Positions 1 to 8,275 of a DNA stretch of 64,000 nt are shown in pieces. Made by a program: the position numbers and the translations under genes. Position 1 is the first letter of the stretch. Each line of letters starts with the position of its first letter. Below the pieces are notes generated by a model. It worked only from the letters and a program-made list of their open reading frames with translations. It did not search any database and was not told the DNA's origin. Source of the stretch: Agrobacterium larrymoorei. Lineage in GTDB: Bacteria > Pseudomonadota > Alphaproteobacteria > Rhizobiales > Rhizobiaceae. The stretch spans positions 62,001 to 126,000 of the forward strand of contig NZ_JAAMFB010000003.1 of NCBI RefSeq assembly GCF_013322225.1, in the 5' to 3' direction.

Positions 1-1
1 C

Positions 2-1306
2 TGGGCAAAGAACGTCCGTATGGAAATCGCGGAGGGAAAGATCATTTCGCTGCAGGTTGGCGCTGCAGCAGCGGTAGGGGATGAGCAGTATAAGGTCATT
101 GTTCCTGCCATGCCGAACCTTCACAGCCACGCTTTTCAGCGGGCAATGGCTGGCATGGTCGAAACGCGCGGCACGACGGAAGACAGCTTCTGGAGCTGGC
201 GCACACTGATGTACAAATTCGCGCTCACGATGACACCGGATCAGATGGAAGCGGTTGCTGCTCAGCTTTATGTGGAAATGCTGGAAGCGGGCTTCGGTCG
301 CGTTGGCGAGTTCCACTATATGCATCACGATAGGGACGGCGGGCATTATGCCAATATTGCCGAACTGGCAGAACGCATCGCATCGGCAGCATCGGAAACG
401 GGTATCGCGCTGACGCTGCTGCCGGTGCTCTACGCCCACTCCGGCTTTGGCGGAATGGAGCCCGTGGAAGGCCAGCGGCGTTTCATCAATTCCACGGACA
501 GCTTCGCGCGCCTGTTCGAAGGATGCCAGAGGGCGGCCTCCGCTCTGCCTCAGAGCATCGTCGGCGTGGCACCGCACAGCTTGCGCGCGGTGACGCCGGA
601 GGAATTGGCGTTCGCCGCCGGTTTTGCACCCGATGCGCCTGTCCACATTCATATTGCCGAACAGGTTAAAGAGGTCGAAGACTGCATGGCTTGGTCCGGC
701 AAACGTCCGGTGGAGTGGCTGATGGAGAATGCCGATCTGACGGATCGCTGGTGCCTGATCCACGCCACCCATATGACCGATGCCGAGACGACGGGTGTTG
801 CAAAAAGCGGTGCTGTCGCAGGGCTATGCCCCATTACCGAAGCCAATCTTGGCGATGGGACATTCCCGGCAGCCACCTTTATGGGAGCAGGGGGGGCTGT
901 CGGCATTGGCTCGGATAGCAATGTGCTGATCGGCGTCGGCGACGAATTACGGCAACTGGAATATTCTCAACGCTTGGCTCACCGTGCCCGCAATGTCATT
1001 TCTCCCGCGAACGGTTCTACCGGCCGCACGCTATTCGATGCAGCGCTGACGGGTGGCGGGCAGGCCTTGGGCGCTAGGGCCGGGATTTCAGAGGGTCGGG
1101 CTGCGGATTTCGTTTCCCTCAACATCCAGAACGCACCTTATCTCGAAGGCGATCATCTGCTGGATGGCTGGGTTTTTGGCAATCTGGTAAAACCGAACAC
1201 GGTGTGGATCAATGGCAAGGCAATGGTGCGGGACGGCCGCCATGTGAGGCGTGAGGAAATTTCGCGTCGCTTCCAGCAAACCATGCGGCAGCTTCTGACA
1301 GTCTAA
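2..1306 (+). CDS. hutF: Formimidoylglutamate deiminase HutF, 5' end outside window
   Basis: HutF hydrolyses N-formimino-L-glutamate to N-formyl-L-glutamate and ammonia in the five-step histidine degradation pathway; it is a cytosolic zinc amidohydrolase. The reading frame is open to the left edge (WAKNVR precedes the first Met at 20), so the true start lies upstream of the window. Visible are the metal-binding HSH in PNLHSHAF about 40 residues in, HIHIAEQ near residue 215, HATHM near 250 and SDSNV near 300, which fit the cytosine-deaminase-like TIM-barrel fold. The length seen is near full size, so only a short N-terminus is missing. A hutC-like repressor gene lies 21 kb away. The call is firm. 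Confidence 0.93.
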   Translation, partial: WAKNVRMEIAEGKIISLQVGAAAAVGDEQYKVIVPAMPNLHSHAFQRAMAGMVETRGTTEDSFWSWRTLMYKFALTMTPDQMEAVAAQLYVEMLEAGFGRVGEFHYMHHDRDGGHYANIAELAERIASAASETGIALTLLPVLYAHSGFGGMEPVEGQRRFINSTDSFARLFEGCQRAASALPQSIVGVAPHSLRAVTPEELAFAAGFAPDAPVHIHIAEQVKEVEDCMAWSGKRPVEWLMENADLTDRWCLIHATHMTDAETTGVAKSGAVAGLCPITEANLGDGTFPAATFMGAGGAVGIGSDSNVLIGVGDELRQLEYSQRLAHRARNVISPANGSTGRTLFDAALTGGGQALGARAGISEGRAADFVSLNIQNAPYLEGDHLLDGWVFGNLVKPNTVWINGKAMVRDGRHVRREEISRRFQQTMRQLLTV

Positions 1307-1412
1307 ATTTCTTGGCGATTGCTAATATGGGCTTTGCGCGACCTTGACTTCGCCCGTTCGCTCGTCAAGTCATGTTTTGGATCAAGGAGTTGGAGCGAGC
1401 GTGTCGTAACGG

Positions 1413-2375
1413 ATGCGAACCGCTCTCGTGGAGTTCAAAGACCAGATGCCAAATTTTCTTCGCCAGCTTTCGCCGACGGGTCTCGGCGTTGCGGTCATGC
1501 TCGTTGGCATGCTGCTGTTTGCGCTCAACGACGCGCTGGGAAAATGGATGGTGGCGACCTACAGCCTCGGTCAGGTCGTACTGGTCAGAAGTGCCGCTGC
1601 CATCGTCATTCTCGGACCGATCCTGTGGAAGGCCGGTCTGTCCAGGTTGGTGAATGTCGAGCGTCCCGGCTTGCAGGTGGCCCGTGTGTTTTTCTCCACG
1701 GCAGAACTGTTCTGCTTTTACTTTGCCGTCACGGCCCTGCCGCTGGCGGATGTCATGACCTACTGGCTGGCGGCACCGATATATGTGGCGGCGCTCTCGC
1801 CCTTTCTGTTGGGTGAAAAGGTTGGCTGGCGGCGCTGGACCGCAATCGGCATCGGCTTTATCGGCGTCCTGATCGCCCTCAAACCGAGTTCGGCTTCTCT
1901 CACAAGTGCTGCGCTGTTTTCCATTCTCGGCAGTGCTGCCTTCGCCTTCATGATGCTATCGGGTCGTCAGCTTCGCAATACGCCGGATACGGTTCTCGCC
2001 TTCTGGCAGATCATCGGGGCGGCGGTGGCTGGCGTATTTGCCGTTATGTTTACACCATCGGGCTGGGTGCCGCTTCATTCCGGCTTCGATTTCGGGCTTT
2101 TAAGCCTGCTCGGTATCGTTGCCATGACGGCGCATGTGCTGGTCAATCGGGCGCTGAAACTCGCCGATGCGGCAACGGTCGCGCCGCTGCAATATACTTT
2201 GCTGTTGTGGGCTGTGGTGTTCGGCTGGCTGATGTTCGGGGATGTCCCGCAGCCAAGTATCGTCATCGGTGCCGGGCTGATCGTGGTGTCGGGCCTTTAC
2301 ATCTTCTTCCGCGAAAACGCTCTGAAGCGAAAGCAGGCGAAGCCTGTCGATCAACCCTTCGGCGACGTGGTCTAA
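1413..2375 (+). CDS. DMT-superfamily (EamA) transporter
   Basis: This is a polytopic inner-membrane protein of about 320 residues with roughly ten hydrophobic segments in two EamA repeats, the usual size and layout for drug/metabolite exporters. The substrate cannot be told from sequence. An alternative start at 1446 (MPNFLRQL) would remove eleven polar residues and may be the real one; neither start has a strong Shine-Dalgarno. It follows hutF on the same strand after about 100 bp, and the next gene is convergent. Family assignment is good; function is open. Confidence 0.85.
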   Translation: MRTALVEFKDQMPNFLRQLSPTGLGVAVMLVGMLLFALNDALGKWMVATYSLGQVVLVRSAAAIVILGPILWKAGLSRLVNVERPGLQVARVFFSTAELFCFYFAVTALPLADVMTYWLAAPIYVAALSPFLLGEKVGWRRWTAIGIGFIGVLIALKPSSASLTSAALFSILGSAAFAFMMLSGRQLRNTPDTVLAFWQIIGAAVAGVFAVMFTPSGWVPLHSGFDFGLLSLLGIVAMTAHVLVNRALKLADAATVAPLQYTLLLWAVVFGWLMFGDVPQPSIVIGAGLIVVSGLYIFFRENALKRKQAKPVDQPFGDVV

Positions 2376-2402
2376 AACCACGTCGCTATCTGCTATTAAG
2401 AT

Positions 2403-3161
2403 TTAGCGCGCCAGCCAGCCGCCATCCACCGGCAGTACGATGCCGTGGACATAATCCGATGCCTTGGAGGCGAGGAACACAGCGGCACCACCCAGCTCTT
2501 CCGGCTTGCCCCAGTGACCAGCGGGAATACGCGAGAGAATGGCCGAATTACGGTCAGGATCGTTACGAAGCGCCTCGGTATTGTTGGTATCGAAGTAGCC
2601 GGGCGCAATCGCGTTGACATTGATGCCCTTGGCTGCCCACTCGCATGCCAGAAGACGGGTCAAACCGGCAAGCCCGCTTTTCGATGCCGTATAGGACGGA
2701 ATACGAATGCCGCCCTGGAACGACAGAAGCGAAGCGATGTTGATGATCTTGCCGGGCTTGCCCTTTTCCACAAGATGACGCGCAAAGGCCTGAGACAAAA
2801 AGAACACCGTCTTCAGGTTCACGTCCATCACCGCATCCCAGTCCGCCTCACTGAAATCCAGCGCGTCGGCGCGTTTGATGATGCCAGCATTGTTGACGAG
2901 AATATCTGCGCCGCCAGACCAGCGCACGGTCTCTTCCACGACGTCGTTAACAGGACCGATAGAGGAGAGATCGGCCTTGATGCTGTGGGACTTTCCGCCG
3001 ATGGCCGCAATCGCGTCTTCCGTCTCGCTCATCGAAGAGCGACCGACCAGCGCAACGGAAGCACCTGCACCCGCGAGCGCCGTGGCAATGCCTTGTCCAA
3101 GGCCTGTGTTCGCTCCGGTCACGATTGCAGTCTTGCCGGTCAGATCGAAGGAAATGGTCAT
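2403..3161 (-). CDS. kduD: SDR oxidoreductase, 2-deoxy-D-gluconate 3-dehydrogenase (KduD) type
   Basis: This is a 252-residue classical short-chain dehydrogenase. It has the nucleotide-binding TGANTGLG at residues 15-22, NNAG near residue 86 and the catalytic YTASK near residue 157. The overall sequence resembles KduD, which interconverts 2,5-diketo-3-deoxygluconate and 2-keto-3-deoxygluconate in pectin and uronate breakdown, but SDR substrates are hard to fix from sequence. The start at 3161 is chosen because GGGAG sits just before it; an eight-codon upstream extension is possible but lacks this site. It is a single gene, convergent with the DMT exporter and divergent from the DUF475 gene. 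Confidence 0.8.
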   Translation of the reverse strand: MTISFDLTGKTAIVTGANTGLGQGIATALAGAGASVALVGRSSMSETEDAIAAIGGKSHSIKADLSSIGPVNDVVEETVRWSGGADILVNNAGIIKRADALDFSEADWDAVMDVNLKTVFFLSQAFARHLVEKGKPGKIINIASLLSFQGGIRIPSYTASKSGLAGLTRLLACEWAAKGINVNAIAPGYFDTNNTEALRNDPDRNSAILSRIPAGHWGKPEELGGAAVFLASKASDYVHGIVLPVDGGWLAR

Positions 3162-3349
3162 GTAGGTCTCCCAAAGAGATGGCAAAAGTTCTTTGAACTC
3201 TGTCTAAAGCAAGGTCTGCCCGCAGGCAAGAAACAAATATTATCTCTTTTTCGGAATGATATGATGAGCTGTTTTACAATCTATGGGTCGTAAAAGTGGT
3301 GCATTTTTGAGGTGGGGCGCTTCTGCGACACTAAAAAACAACTTTCACC

Positions 3350-3378
3350 TTGACGAAATCACGAGTTTGAGAGACTAC
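3350..3378 (+). promoter_or_regulatory. Possible promoter of the DUF475 leader
   Basis: CTTGACG at 3349-3355 matches the rhizobial -35 consensus (CTTGAC). A weak -10-like GACTAC lies about 17 bases later. Transcription from here would give a leader of about 215 nt before the DUF475 start at 3600. The -10 match is poor, so the site is tentative. Confidence 0.35.
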
Positions 3379-3390
3379 AGTTATATTCCA

Positions 3391-3500
3391 CGCCCCTGAC
3401 ATCGGGCGTCAGGAAATAACTTTGGTGCCGGGCCCCTCTGGCGAGAGTTTTACGGCGCTCTCGCGATGTCGGTACCGCCTGCTTGTTACGCCGGCGGATT
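3391..3500 (+). ncRNA. Structured 5' leader upstream of DUF475 gene (possible cis-regulatory RNA)
   Basis: Several stems can be read directly: CCTGAC/GTCAGG (3395-3400 with 3408-3413); GGTGCCG with CGGTACC (3424-3430 with 3470-3476, one G-U pair), which encloses GCGAGAG/CTCTCGC (3441-3447 with 3458-3464); and CCGCC/GGCGG (3475-3479 with 3493-3497). Genes of the wider TerC superfamily are often controlled by manganese or pH sensing leaders (yybP-ykoY, the E. coli alx element). I do not see the conserved yybP-ykoY loop sequence here, so the class is unknown. Confidence 0.5.
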
Positions 3501-3507
3501 TAAACCC

Positions 3508-3600
3508 ATGAAGAATCTGACCATGCATTCCATGCGTGCGCTTTCTGCCACGCCTGCTCCCCGATTCCCCGTTCGTATTTCGAGTGGGAGGGCATTGTAA
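3508..3600 (+). CDS. Possible 30-codon leader ORF, translationally coupled to DUF475 gene
   Basis: An ATG at 3508 opens a 30-codon frame starting MKNLTMHSMR and ending with Leu and TAA at 3598-3600. The last A of the stop is the first base of the DUF475 ATG (TAATG). Such an overlap is typical of translational coupling, and the Shine-Dalgarno of the main gene (GGGAGG) lies inside this frame. The GGCGG that could serve as its own ribosome site is paired in the last leader stem. No homologue is recognised; it may be a regulatory leader peptide or chance. Confidence 0.4.
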   Translation: MKNLTMHSMRALSATPAPRFPVRISSGRAL

Positions 3601-4706
3601 TGTCTACTGCAACGAAATCCACGCTCACCTATTTCAAGTGGGCCTTCATCGTCACCGTTGTCGGCCTCATTTTAGGCGGCTGGCTTGGCTGGGAAATGAC
3701 CGGCACCGTCTCTGGTACGGCCACGATCTTCTTCATTTGTGCGGTTCTGGCTGTGCTGGAAATTTCGCTGTCATTCGATAACGCCATCGTCAATGCAAAC
3801 AAGCTGAAAGACATGACGCCGGAGTGGCAGCATCGCTTTTTGACCTGGGGTATTCTGATCGCTGTTTTCGGCATGCGTATCGTTTTCCCGCTGCTTATCG
3901 TCGTCGTTGCCGCCAATGTCGGCCCCTGGACGGCCATGGTCATGGCTGCGACCGAGCCGGATCGTTATGCGCAGATCATGAAAGACGCGCATCTGCCGAT
4001 CGCTGCTTTCGGTGGCACATTCCTCATGATGGTCGGCCTCAGCTTCTTCTTTGATCACGAGAAAGACGTTCACTGGGTGCGTTGGTTCGAGGAAAAGATC
4101 GCGACCTATTCGTCCATTAAGGGCATCGAGATCGCTTTCGTCCTGATCATCATGCTGATCTTCACGCGCATCATCAGCAACAGTGCAAATCCGGACCTCG
4201 GTCCTGAAGCCGCAAACGTGTTCTTCACCTCGGCGATCTGGGGTCTTCTGACGTTCCTTCTGGTTGAAGTTCTCGGTGGTGTTCTGGATCGCAGCCAGCA
4301 GATGCTGGAAGGTGCCGCAAAAGGCGGCTTCGGAGCGTTCCTCTATCTCGAAGTGCTCGATGCCAGCTTTTCCTTCGACGGCGTTATCGGCGCTTTCGCG
4401 TTGACTTCGAACCTCTTCATCATCGCCATCGGTCTTGGCATCGGCGCGATGTATGTTCGTTCGATGACGATTATGCTGGTCGAGAAGGGCACGCTGGCCG
4501 AATACCGCTACCTCGAGCACGGCGCGTTCTACGCCATCCTCATTCTTTCCGTCATCATGTACATGCAGAGCCTTGTCCACATTCCGGAAGTCATCACCGG
4601 TCTCGGCGGCGCTGCTCTCATCGGTCTCTCGTTGTGGTCTTCCATCAGCTACAACAGAAAAGAGCGGGCACGGGAAGTCGGGGCAGGACAGACCGCCAAG
4701 ATATAA
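3600..4706 (+). CDS. DUF475 / TerC-superfamily integral membrane protein
   Basis: This is a 368-residue polytopic membrane protein with about nine hydrophobic segments. Two acidic intramembrane motifs mark the TerC/LysE-like superfamily: SLSFDNAIVNANKL near residue 55 and EVLDASFSFDGVIGA near residue 255. TerC relatives such as Alx and MntP-type exporters move manganese or affect metal and tellurite resistance; DUF475 itself has no settled substrate. The start has GGGAGG about 8 bases upstream. The gene stands alone, preceded by a structured leader and short ORF and followed by a good terminator, so it is probably regulated in its leader. Confidence 0.88.
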   Translation: MSTATKSTLTYFKWAFIVTVVGLILGGWLGWEMTGTVSGTATIFFICAVLAVLEISLSFDNAIVNANKLKDMTPEWQHRFLTWGILIAVFGMRIVFPLLIVVVAANVGPWTAMVMAATEPDRYAQIMKDAHLPIAAFGGTFLMMVGLSFFFDHEKDVHWVRWFEEKIATYSSIKGIEIAFVLIIMLIFTRIISNSANPDLGPEAANVFFTSAIWGLLTFLLVEVLGGVLDRSQQMLEGAAKGGFGAFLYLEVLDASFSFDGVIGAFALTSNLFIIAIGLGIGAMYVRSMTIMLVEKGTLAEYRYLEHGAFYAILILSVIMYMQSLVHIPEVITGLGGAALIGLSLWSSISYNRKERAREVGAGQTAKI

Positions 4707-4729
4707 ACGGGCATTGTCCTGAAGTGATA

Positions 4730-4757
4730 AGGCGGAGGACAACCTCCGCCTCATTTT
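4730..4757 (+). terminator. Rho-independent terminator after DUF475 gene
   Basis: AGGCGGAGG (4730-4738) pairs perfectly with CCTCCGCCT (4743-4751) around a four-base loop and is followed by CATTTTT. Confidence 0.85.
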
Positions 4758-5030
4758 TGAGCGAAGCTGAAATTCTGCCCAATGACGGTGTGTCTTTTTG
4801 AACCCAATCGCAGATAACAGCTGAAAAAACACTGGCATTATAGCCGTTTTCCCAGTTGGCACCCTTCCTGCTTCTCCTTTGGCAAGTCCAGAGGGGACTT
4901 CAAGAAAGCTCAAAATGAGCAAAATGAGCCGCCGCCGCTGTCGCGCTCCATCGCTGACGGTAGCGGCGGTTTTGTTTTATTCACCAGTCTGCGTCACTAT
5001 GCGAGAATGTGTGAAAGCGGCTAAGGAGCG
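4758..5030 (+). other. Intergenic stretch with a second terminator-like hairpin (possible small RNA)
   Basis: No protein gene is visible between the DUF475 terminator and the MarR gene. Two near-tandem copies of CAAAATGAG lie at about 4911-4928. CCGCCGCT (4932-4939) pairs with AGCGGCGG (4962-4969) and is followed by TTTTGTTTT, a terminator shape with a long loop. Because the previous gene already has its own terminator, this second one could end a short RNA begun near 4800-4870. No promoter is convincing. Confidence 0.3.
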
Positions 5031-5035
5031 AGGAC

Positions 5036-5380
5036 ATGCCTGTCGAACTGTCGCCCAGCCAGGCGCTCGGGCTTTGGCATCGCGTGGCATTGCATCAGGT
5101 TGAGGACAATGCGCCGGATTTGACCTTGCGGCAGATGGCGATCCTGCTGCACATTTATCTCGTTCCACCACCCCACACCGTTCGCGGACTTGCGGCAACC
5201 CTTTGCGTCACCAAACCAGTCATCACGCGGGCGCTGGACAGTATGGGAGCAATGGGTCTGGTGGATCGCGAGCGCGATGACAAAGATCGCCGCAATTTAG
5301 TGATAAAGCGCACGGTGAGCGGCGCACTTTATTTGGAAAAATTCGGCGACCTGATTATTGATGAGGCGCGCAACGCCTGA
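5036..5380 (+). CDS. MarR-family transcriptional regulator
   Basis: This is a short (114-residue) winged-helix protein. Residues 55-85 contain the recognition-helix pattern VRGLAATLCVTKPVITRALD followed by the wing motif DRERDDKDRRN, typical of MarR. AAGGAGCGAGGAC before the ATG supports the start. It is shorter than usual MarR proteins (140-150), lacking part of the dimerisation helices. It lies 18 bp upstream of the NlpC/P60 gene on the same strand, so the two are probably one operon, perhaps with the regulator acting on its own promoter. Ligand unknown. Confidence 0.85.
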   Translation: MPVELSPSQALGLWHRVALHQVEDNAPDLTLRQMAILLHIYLVPPPHTVRGLAATLCVTKPVITRALDSMGAMGLVDRERDDKDRRNLVIKRTVSGALYLEKFGDLIIDEARNA

Positions 5381-5398
5381 GCCTGAAGAGCAAGAGAC

Positions 5399-6274
5399 AT
5401 GAACGAAGCAACCACGATATCTGCCAATGCCGCCCTCGACCGCAGGCTGAATGTCTTTCGTCCTGATCTGGCGGATGAGCGGCTAAAGGGACAGGTCGAA
5501 GCCACGCGGTTCATCAAAGGGGCGGCGGCACAGGTTGTTGGCCCAGTCGCAGCACTTCGTCCAAGGCCAGACATGGCGGTGGGGATCGATACCGAACTTT
5601 TGCTCGGTGAAGGCGTACAGGTCTTCGACCGTGTGGATGGCTGGGCCTGGGTGCAGGCGGATGCTGATGGCTATGCCGGTTATCTGCCGGAAGCGGCAAT
5701 TGGTGACGTTTCGCCCGCAACGCATATCGTTACCGCACCCCGGACCTTTCTTTATCCGACGGCCGAGTTGCGCAAGCCACCTTCCGCGGCTCTGTCGATG
5801 GGGAGCCGTATCGCCTTCGTCGGTGAGGAGGAGACCCGCGGCACTCGCTATCTGATGACGGCGAAAGGGGAGGGCGTGATTGCCAATCATTGCCTTCCGC
5901 TCGATCAGTCCATCGCGCAGGACTATGTTTCGGTCGCCCTTCGCTTTCTGGAAACGCCTTATCTTTGGGGCGGACGTTCGGGTTTTGGTATCGATTGCTC
6001 TGGCCTCGTACAGCTTTCCATGGCGATGGTTGGGAAGTCCGTTCTGCGCGATACGGACATGCAGGCAAAATCGGTAGGCGCCGAAATTACGCGTGAAGAG
6101 TTGCGTCGTGGTGATCTCGTTTTCTGGAAAGGCCATGTCGGCATCATGGAAGATGCCGAGACCCTTCTTCACGCCAACGGCCACACCATGAATGTCGCAC
6201 GGGAAAACCTGGACGATGCCATCCGCCGCATCGGTTGGCTTTACGATATGCCGACAGGCTATCGACGGCCTTGA
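5399..6274 (+). CDS. NlpC/P60 (C40) cysteine peptidase with SH3-like domain
   Basis: This is a 291-residue protein. An SH3b-like region occupies about residues 60-155, followed by an NlpC/P60 domain with the catalytic cysteine C200 in GIDCSGL, H246 in GHVGIM and a third polar residue near LLHANGH (about 260). Such enzymes cut the D-Glu to diaminopimelate bond of peptidoglycan stem peptides. There is no obvious signal peptide, so it may act on recycled muropeptides in the cytoplasm, like dipeptidyl-peptidase VI types. It follows the MarR gene by 18 bp. Confidence 0.9.
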   Translation: MNEATTISANAALDRRLNVFRPDLADERLKGQVEATRFIKGAAAQVVGPVAALRPRPDMAVGIDTELLLGEGVQVFDRVDGWAWVQADADGYAGYLPEAAIGDVSPATHIVTAPRTFLYPTAELRKPPSAALSMGSRIAFVGEEETRGTRYLMTAKGEGVIANHCLPLDQSIAQDYVSVALRFLETPYLWGGRSGFGIDCSGLVQLSMAMVGKSVLRDTDMQAKSVGAEITREELRRGDLVFWKGHVGIMEDAETLLHANGHTMNVARENLDDAIRRIGWLYDMPTGYRRP

Positions 6275-6368
6275 TCCTTTCACGAAAACGTTTTGCGCAG
6301 GTCGCTGCACAAAGTATCGGCGCTGTCCTATAGGAATGACATCGCAGTACCGCGCAGGACGATTTGAA

Positions 6369-6722
6369 ATGGCAAAATTCGCCAATATGATTGTGGCAGC
6401 ATCTATCATAACGCTTTCGGCAGCATCCTTTGCCAGCGCCCAAACCGTATACGAAAACGGCTACATGCCCGCACCCGATGCCTACGCCAATCTTCCCGGC
6501 GTCAAGGACCCTCGCACGCTTCGCCCGAGGGAGAGGTACAATTGCCACTCCACCACCGTCACGTCCAGCTATCCCGACGGCGAATATCGGGACACATTCG
6601 GTAGTCGGGGTCTCCCGGTGCAGGGATATCGCTGCACGGGCTCTGCTGGCTCCAGCGTTACGGGGACGGGTGATCTTATCTCGAAAGACTGGTATCCTGG
6701 GATAAACCCGCGCACCTTCTGA
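6369..6722 (+). CDS. Small secreted protein of unknown function
   Basis: This 117-residue protein has a clear N-terminal signal peptide: MAKFANMI, then a hydrophobic core, with cleavage expected after ASFASA near residue 22. The mature part is rich in Pro, Gly, Tyr and Ser and has two cysteines (in YNCHSTT and YRCTGS) that could form a disulfide. I do not recognise the family. A longer in-frame start at 6192 would overlap the peptidase gene and hide the signal sequence, so 6369 is preferred. It is likely periplasmic. Confidence 0.75.
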   Translation: MAKFANMIVAASIITLSAASFASAQTVYENGYMPAPDAYANLPGVKDPRTLRPRERYNCHSTTVTSSYPDGEYRDTFGSRGLPVQGYRCTGSAGSSVTGTGDLISKDWYPGINPRTF

Positions 6723-6864
6723 CTGCGCCGCTTATGATCTATTGAGGCGAACCGTCTTTCGGTAAAGCGGTATGGACTTGTGAAACGCTTTTCGTTTAAG
6801 TCTTTGGACGAAAAGGCTGTTGCCTTTTAAAATGCGCGGCGACGCTGGCTGAGCCAGCGCGGGG

Positions 6865-8181
6865 ATGGCAGCAGCAATGACGAAGACAGACATAGCGACC
6901 CGTGTTCATAACCATGCATGGAAGCTGGACCCGATCATCCGCAGCCTGATCGATACGGATTTCTACAAGCTGTTGATGTTGCAGATGATCTGGAAGCTTT
7001 ATCCGGAAGTCGATGCGACGTTTTCGCTGATCAACCGCACGAAGACGGTGAAACTTGCCGAGGAGATCGACGAGGTCGAGCTTCGCGAACAACTCGATCA
7101 CGCCCGCAGCCTGCGTCTGACGAAGAAGGAAAGCATCTGGCTGGCCGGTAACACCTTCTATGGTCGCTCGCAAATCTTCGAGCCGGAATTTCTATCCTGG
7201 CTTTCCAGCTACCAACTGCCCGAATACGAACTGTTCAAGCGTGATGGTCAGTACGAGCTGAACTTCCATGGCCGATGGATGGATACCACGCTATGGGAAA
7301 TCCCGGCCCTTGCCATCATCAATGAATTGCGCTCACGCAGCGCCATGCGCTCACTCGGTTACTTCACGTTGGATGTGCTTTACGCCCGCGCCAAGGCCAA
7401 GATGTGGGAAAAGGTGGAGCGCCTGCGCGAACTGCCGGGCTTACGCATTTCCGATTTCGGCACCCGCCGCCGCCATAGTTTCCTCTGGCAGCGCTGGTGC
7501 GTGGAAGCCCTGAAGGAAGGCATCGGCCCCGCCTTTACCGGCACAAGCAATGTATTGCTGGCTATGGATTCCGATCTCGAAGCCGTCGGCACCAACGCGC
7601 ATGAGCTTCCCATGGTCGTCGCGGCGCTTGCCAATAACGATGAGGAGTTGGCCGCTGCTCCCTATCAGGTCATGAAAGACTGGAACCGGCTTTATGGCGG
7701 CAACCTGCTGATCGTCCTTCCGGATGCTTTCGGGACCGCAGCCTTCCTTCGCAATGCGCCGGAGTGGGTGGCGGACTGGACCGGTTTCCGCCCTGACAGC
7801 GCCCCGCCGATCGAGGGCGGCGAGAAGATCATCGACTGGTGGCAGAAAATGGGTCGTGACCCGAAGAAGAAACTGCTGATCTTCTCGGATGGTCTGGATG
7901 TCGATGCGATTATCGACACCTACAAGCACTTCGAAGGCCGGGCCCGCATGAGCTTCGGCTGGGGTACGAACCTCACCAACGATTTCGCCGGATGCGCGCC
8001 GCAGACGATTGCCGGTCTGAAGCCGATATCTGTTGTCTGCAAGGTCAGCGACGCTAACGGCCGCCCGGCGGTCAAGCTCTCCGACAATCCCCAGAAGGCA
8101 ACGGGAGAGGCGGAAGAGGTGCAGCGTTATCTAAAGTTCTTCGGTCAGGAAGACCGGAAGGATCAGAAGGTGCTGGTTTAA
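6865..8181 (+). CDS. pncB: Nicotinate phosphoribosyltransferase
   Basis: PncB joins nicotinate and PRPP to nicotinate mononucleotide with ATP hydrolysis in the NAD salvage (Preiss-Handler) pathway. The 438-residue length fits the bacterial enzyme. Family landmarks include [10 protein letters not shown] near residue 30, [12 protein letters not shown] near residue 195, [10 protein letters not shown] near 225 and SDGLDVDAI near 350. The first ATG (6865) gives MAAAMTKTD; an internal ATG four codons later may be the true start. It is a single gene, convergent with the aminopeptidase gene. Confidence 0.96.
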   Translation: MAAAMTKTDIATRVHNHAWKLDPIIRSLIDTDFYKLLMLQMIWKLYPEVDATFSLINRTKTVKLAEEIDEVELREQLDHARSLRLTKKESIWLAGNTFYGRSQIFEPEFLSWLSSYQLPEYELFKRDGQYELNFHGRWMDTTLWEIPALAIINELRSRSAMRSLGYFTLDVLYARAKAKMWEKVERLRELPGLRISDFGTRRRHSFLWQRWCVEALKEGIGPAFTGTSNVLLAMDSDLEAVGTNAHELPMVVAALANNDEELAAAPYQVMKDWNRLYGGNLLIVLPDAFGTAAFLRNAPEWVADWTGFRPDSAPPIEGGEKIIDWWQKMGRDPKKKLLIFSDGLDVDAIIDTYKHFEGRARMSFGWGTNLTNDFAGCAPQTIAGLKPISVVCKVSDANGRPAVKLSDNPQKATGEAEEVQRYLKFFGQEDRKDQKVLV

Positions 8182-8226
8182 AAGGTCGGCTTACTGTTTG
8201 AGAGCGGTTTGCGAGGCTTGAAATCC

Positions 8227-8258
8227 CTCAATCGTCATGCCCGAGCATGACGATTGAG
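8227..8258. terminator. Long hairpin between convergent pncB and aminopeptidase genes
   Basis: CTCAATCGTCATGC (8227-8240) and GCATGACGATTGAG (8245-8258) are perfectly complementary over 14 bp around the loop CCGA. It lies between two gene 3' ends and so probably serves both strands as a terminator or 3'-end protecting structure, although no long T run follows directly. Confidence 0.65.
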
Positions 8259-8275
8259 CGTGGGTTTGTTAGGGT

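Noticed and set aside
3391-3500. yybP-ykoY (manganese) riboswitch upstream of the DUF475 gene
   Set aside because: The stem arrangement is suggestive, but the conserved GGGGAGUAG loop and its partner are not seen, so only an unclassified structured leader is reported.
3771-4922. 383-codon minus-strand ORF opposite the DUF475 gene
   Set aside because: It is the shadow of a GC-rich coding strand, with strongly biased Arg/His/Asp/Glu content and no ribosome site; the plus-strand protein has family motifs.
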